Assembly (NCBI GenBank): GCA_019416395.1
Contig: DXXH01000003.1
Location: 1 to 5,733 of the forward strand
Direction: 5' to 3'
Source: Clostridiales bacterium
Lineage (GTDB): Bacteria > Bacillota > Clostridia > Oscillospirales > Acutalibacteraceae
Length of the DNA stretch: 5,733 nucleotides
The notes under the pieces are model-generated. The model was not told the DNA's origin and did no database searches. It worked only from the letters and a program-made list of their open reading frames with translations. How positions within the stretch are numbered: position 1 is the first letter of the stretch; each line of letters opens with the position of its first letter. Below, one piece after another: positions 5,130 through 5,733 of this stretch. A program made the position numbers and the translations under genes.

Positions 5130-5612
5130 ATGTCTGTAGCGGCAGTGAAAGATTATTTGGAACAGTATGGAATGGGGAACAGGGTGCGGAAATTAGAGGA
5201 TTCCAGCGCGACTGTGGAATTGGCGGCGTTGGCCCTGGGATGTGAGCCTGCCCGCATTGCCAAGACTTTATCCTTTCAAGTGGGGGATGATCCTATCCTG
5301 ATCGTAGCGGCGGGAGACGCCAAAATCGATAACGGGAAATACAAAGCTTTTTTTCATCAGAAAGCCAAAATGCTCACGCCCCAGCAGGTGCTGGACTGGG
5401 TGGGGCACCCGGTGGGCGGCGTGTGTCCTTTTGCTGTGAAAGAAAACGTCAAAGTATATTTGGACCAGTCCCTCAAGCGGTTTCATACGGTGTTTCCTGC
5501 TTGCGGCAGTGGAAATTCCGCGATTGAACTGACCATTCCGGAATTGGAAACAACTTCCCGCTTCTTGGAGTGGGTAGACGTGTGCAAGGGCTACCAGCAG
5601 GAAGGAGAGTAA
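5130..5612 (+). CDS. YbaK/EbsC family aminoacyl-tRNA deacylase
   Basis: This 160-aa protein belongs to the YbaK/EbsC/ProX family, trans-editing enzymes that free tRNAs of wrongly attached amino acids; E. coli-type YbaK removes Cys from tRNA-Pro. Visible family features: SSATVELAALALGCEPARIAKTL (25-47), with K45 at the position of the functionally essential lysine; ILIVAAGDAKID (56-67); VGGVCPF (95-101), the conserved Gly-Gly-x-x-Pro-Phe loop; VYLDQSL (109-115); and the terminal GSGNSAIELTIPEL stretch (126-139). The length is normal. The ATG at 5130 follows AAAGAGGG by six bases and begins at the usual point; the open frame continues 32 codons upstream into the divergent promoter, with no family match. 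The exact substrate (Cys-tRNA-Pro, Ala-tRNA-Pro or another) cannot be told from sequence. It is transcribed alone, divergent from the NYN gene, and ends at its own terminator. Confidence 0.93.
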   Translation: MSVAAVKDYLEQYGMGNRVRKLEDSSATVELAALALGCEPARIAKTLSFQVGDDPILIVAAGDAKIDNGKYKAFFHQKAKMLTPQQVLDWVGHPVGGVCPFAVKENVKVYLDQSLKRFHTVFPACGSGNSAIELTIPELETTSRFLEWVDVCKGYQQEGE

Positions 5613-5698
5613 GCTGTTCGGTTCTGGTTTACCAGGAAAGCGTCAGGCAGCTTTTCTAAAAGAATCCGGGAAGAAATTCACTGGAAATTTGAGAACAT

Positions 5699-5731
5699 AA
5701 AAAAGAGAGAGGAATTTCCTCTCTCTTTTTT
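5699..5731 (+). terminator. Rho-independent terminator downstream of the tRNA deacylase gene
   Basis: GAGAGAGG (5705-5712) pairs with CCTCTCTC (5718-5725) around an AATTT loop. The stem is extended by an A-run/T-run pair (5699-5704 with 5726-5731), so either strand ends in a T tract. It lies about 85 bases after the stop codon and may also serve a convergent gene beyond the window. Confidence 0.9.
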
Positions 5732-5733
5732 GC

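Overview
The window reads as ordinary chromosomal housekeeping DNA from a moderately GC-rich Gram-positive bacterium, most likely a clostridial Firmicute of the Oscillospiraceae/Ruminococcaceae type. The grounds are the gene order SRP RNA - dnaX - ybaB - recR (the classic Firmicutes order, as in Bacillus subtilis scr-dnaX-yaaK-recR), strong purine-rich Shine-Dalgarno sequences, CCA encoded in the tRNA genes, and clostridial-looking protein termini (YbaB starting MKARLPQG with a Gly run, DnaX ending DDEIPF). The genus assignment is inference only.

Layout. (1) Positions 1-175, plus strand: the 3' part of a tRNA-Asp(GTC), a complete tRNA-Thr(GGT) and a strong intrinsic terminator. (2) 175-305: short spacer with no gene. 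(3) 305-3526, minus strand: one transcription unit read leftward from a good sigma-A-type promoter near 3500. It makes the signal recognition particle RNA (about 3166-3369), then DnaX (clamp-loader subunit), YbaB/EbfC (DNA-binding protein) and RecR (recombination mediator), and ends at a hairpin terminator at 308-341. (4) 3580-4089, plus strand: a GNAT acetyltransferase, divergent from the SRP/dnaX promoter. (5) 4146-5006, minus strand: a NYN-nuclease/OST-HTH (LOTUS) fusion protein, convergent with the GNAT gene across a shared terminator and preceded by its own promoter near 5075-5103. (6) 5130-5612, plus strand: a YbaK/EbsC-type aminoacyl-tRNA deacylase, divergent from the NYN gene and closed by a strong terminator at 5699-5731.

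The SRP-dnaX-ybaB-recR unit links protein targeting RNA with replication and repair genes, a conserved arrangement whose logic is mostly genomic tradition. The flanking genes (tRNAs, tRNA deacylase, RNA-binding NYN-LOTUS protein) share an RNA theme, but nothing in the sequence shows that they work together.

I found no mobile element, CRISPR array, phage gene or plainly new multi-gene system. The points most worth a second look are the compact SRP RNA with a compensated change at its tetraloop stem and a long unexplained 5' leader, an in-frame A7 slippery run in the linker of dnaX that could yield a gamma-like product, the NYN-LOTUS protein, and a 14-codon reading frame overlapping the acetyltransferase start by ATGA.
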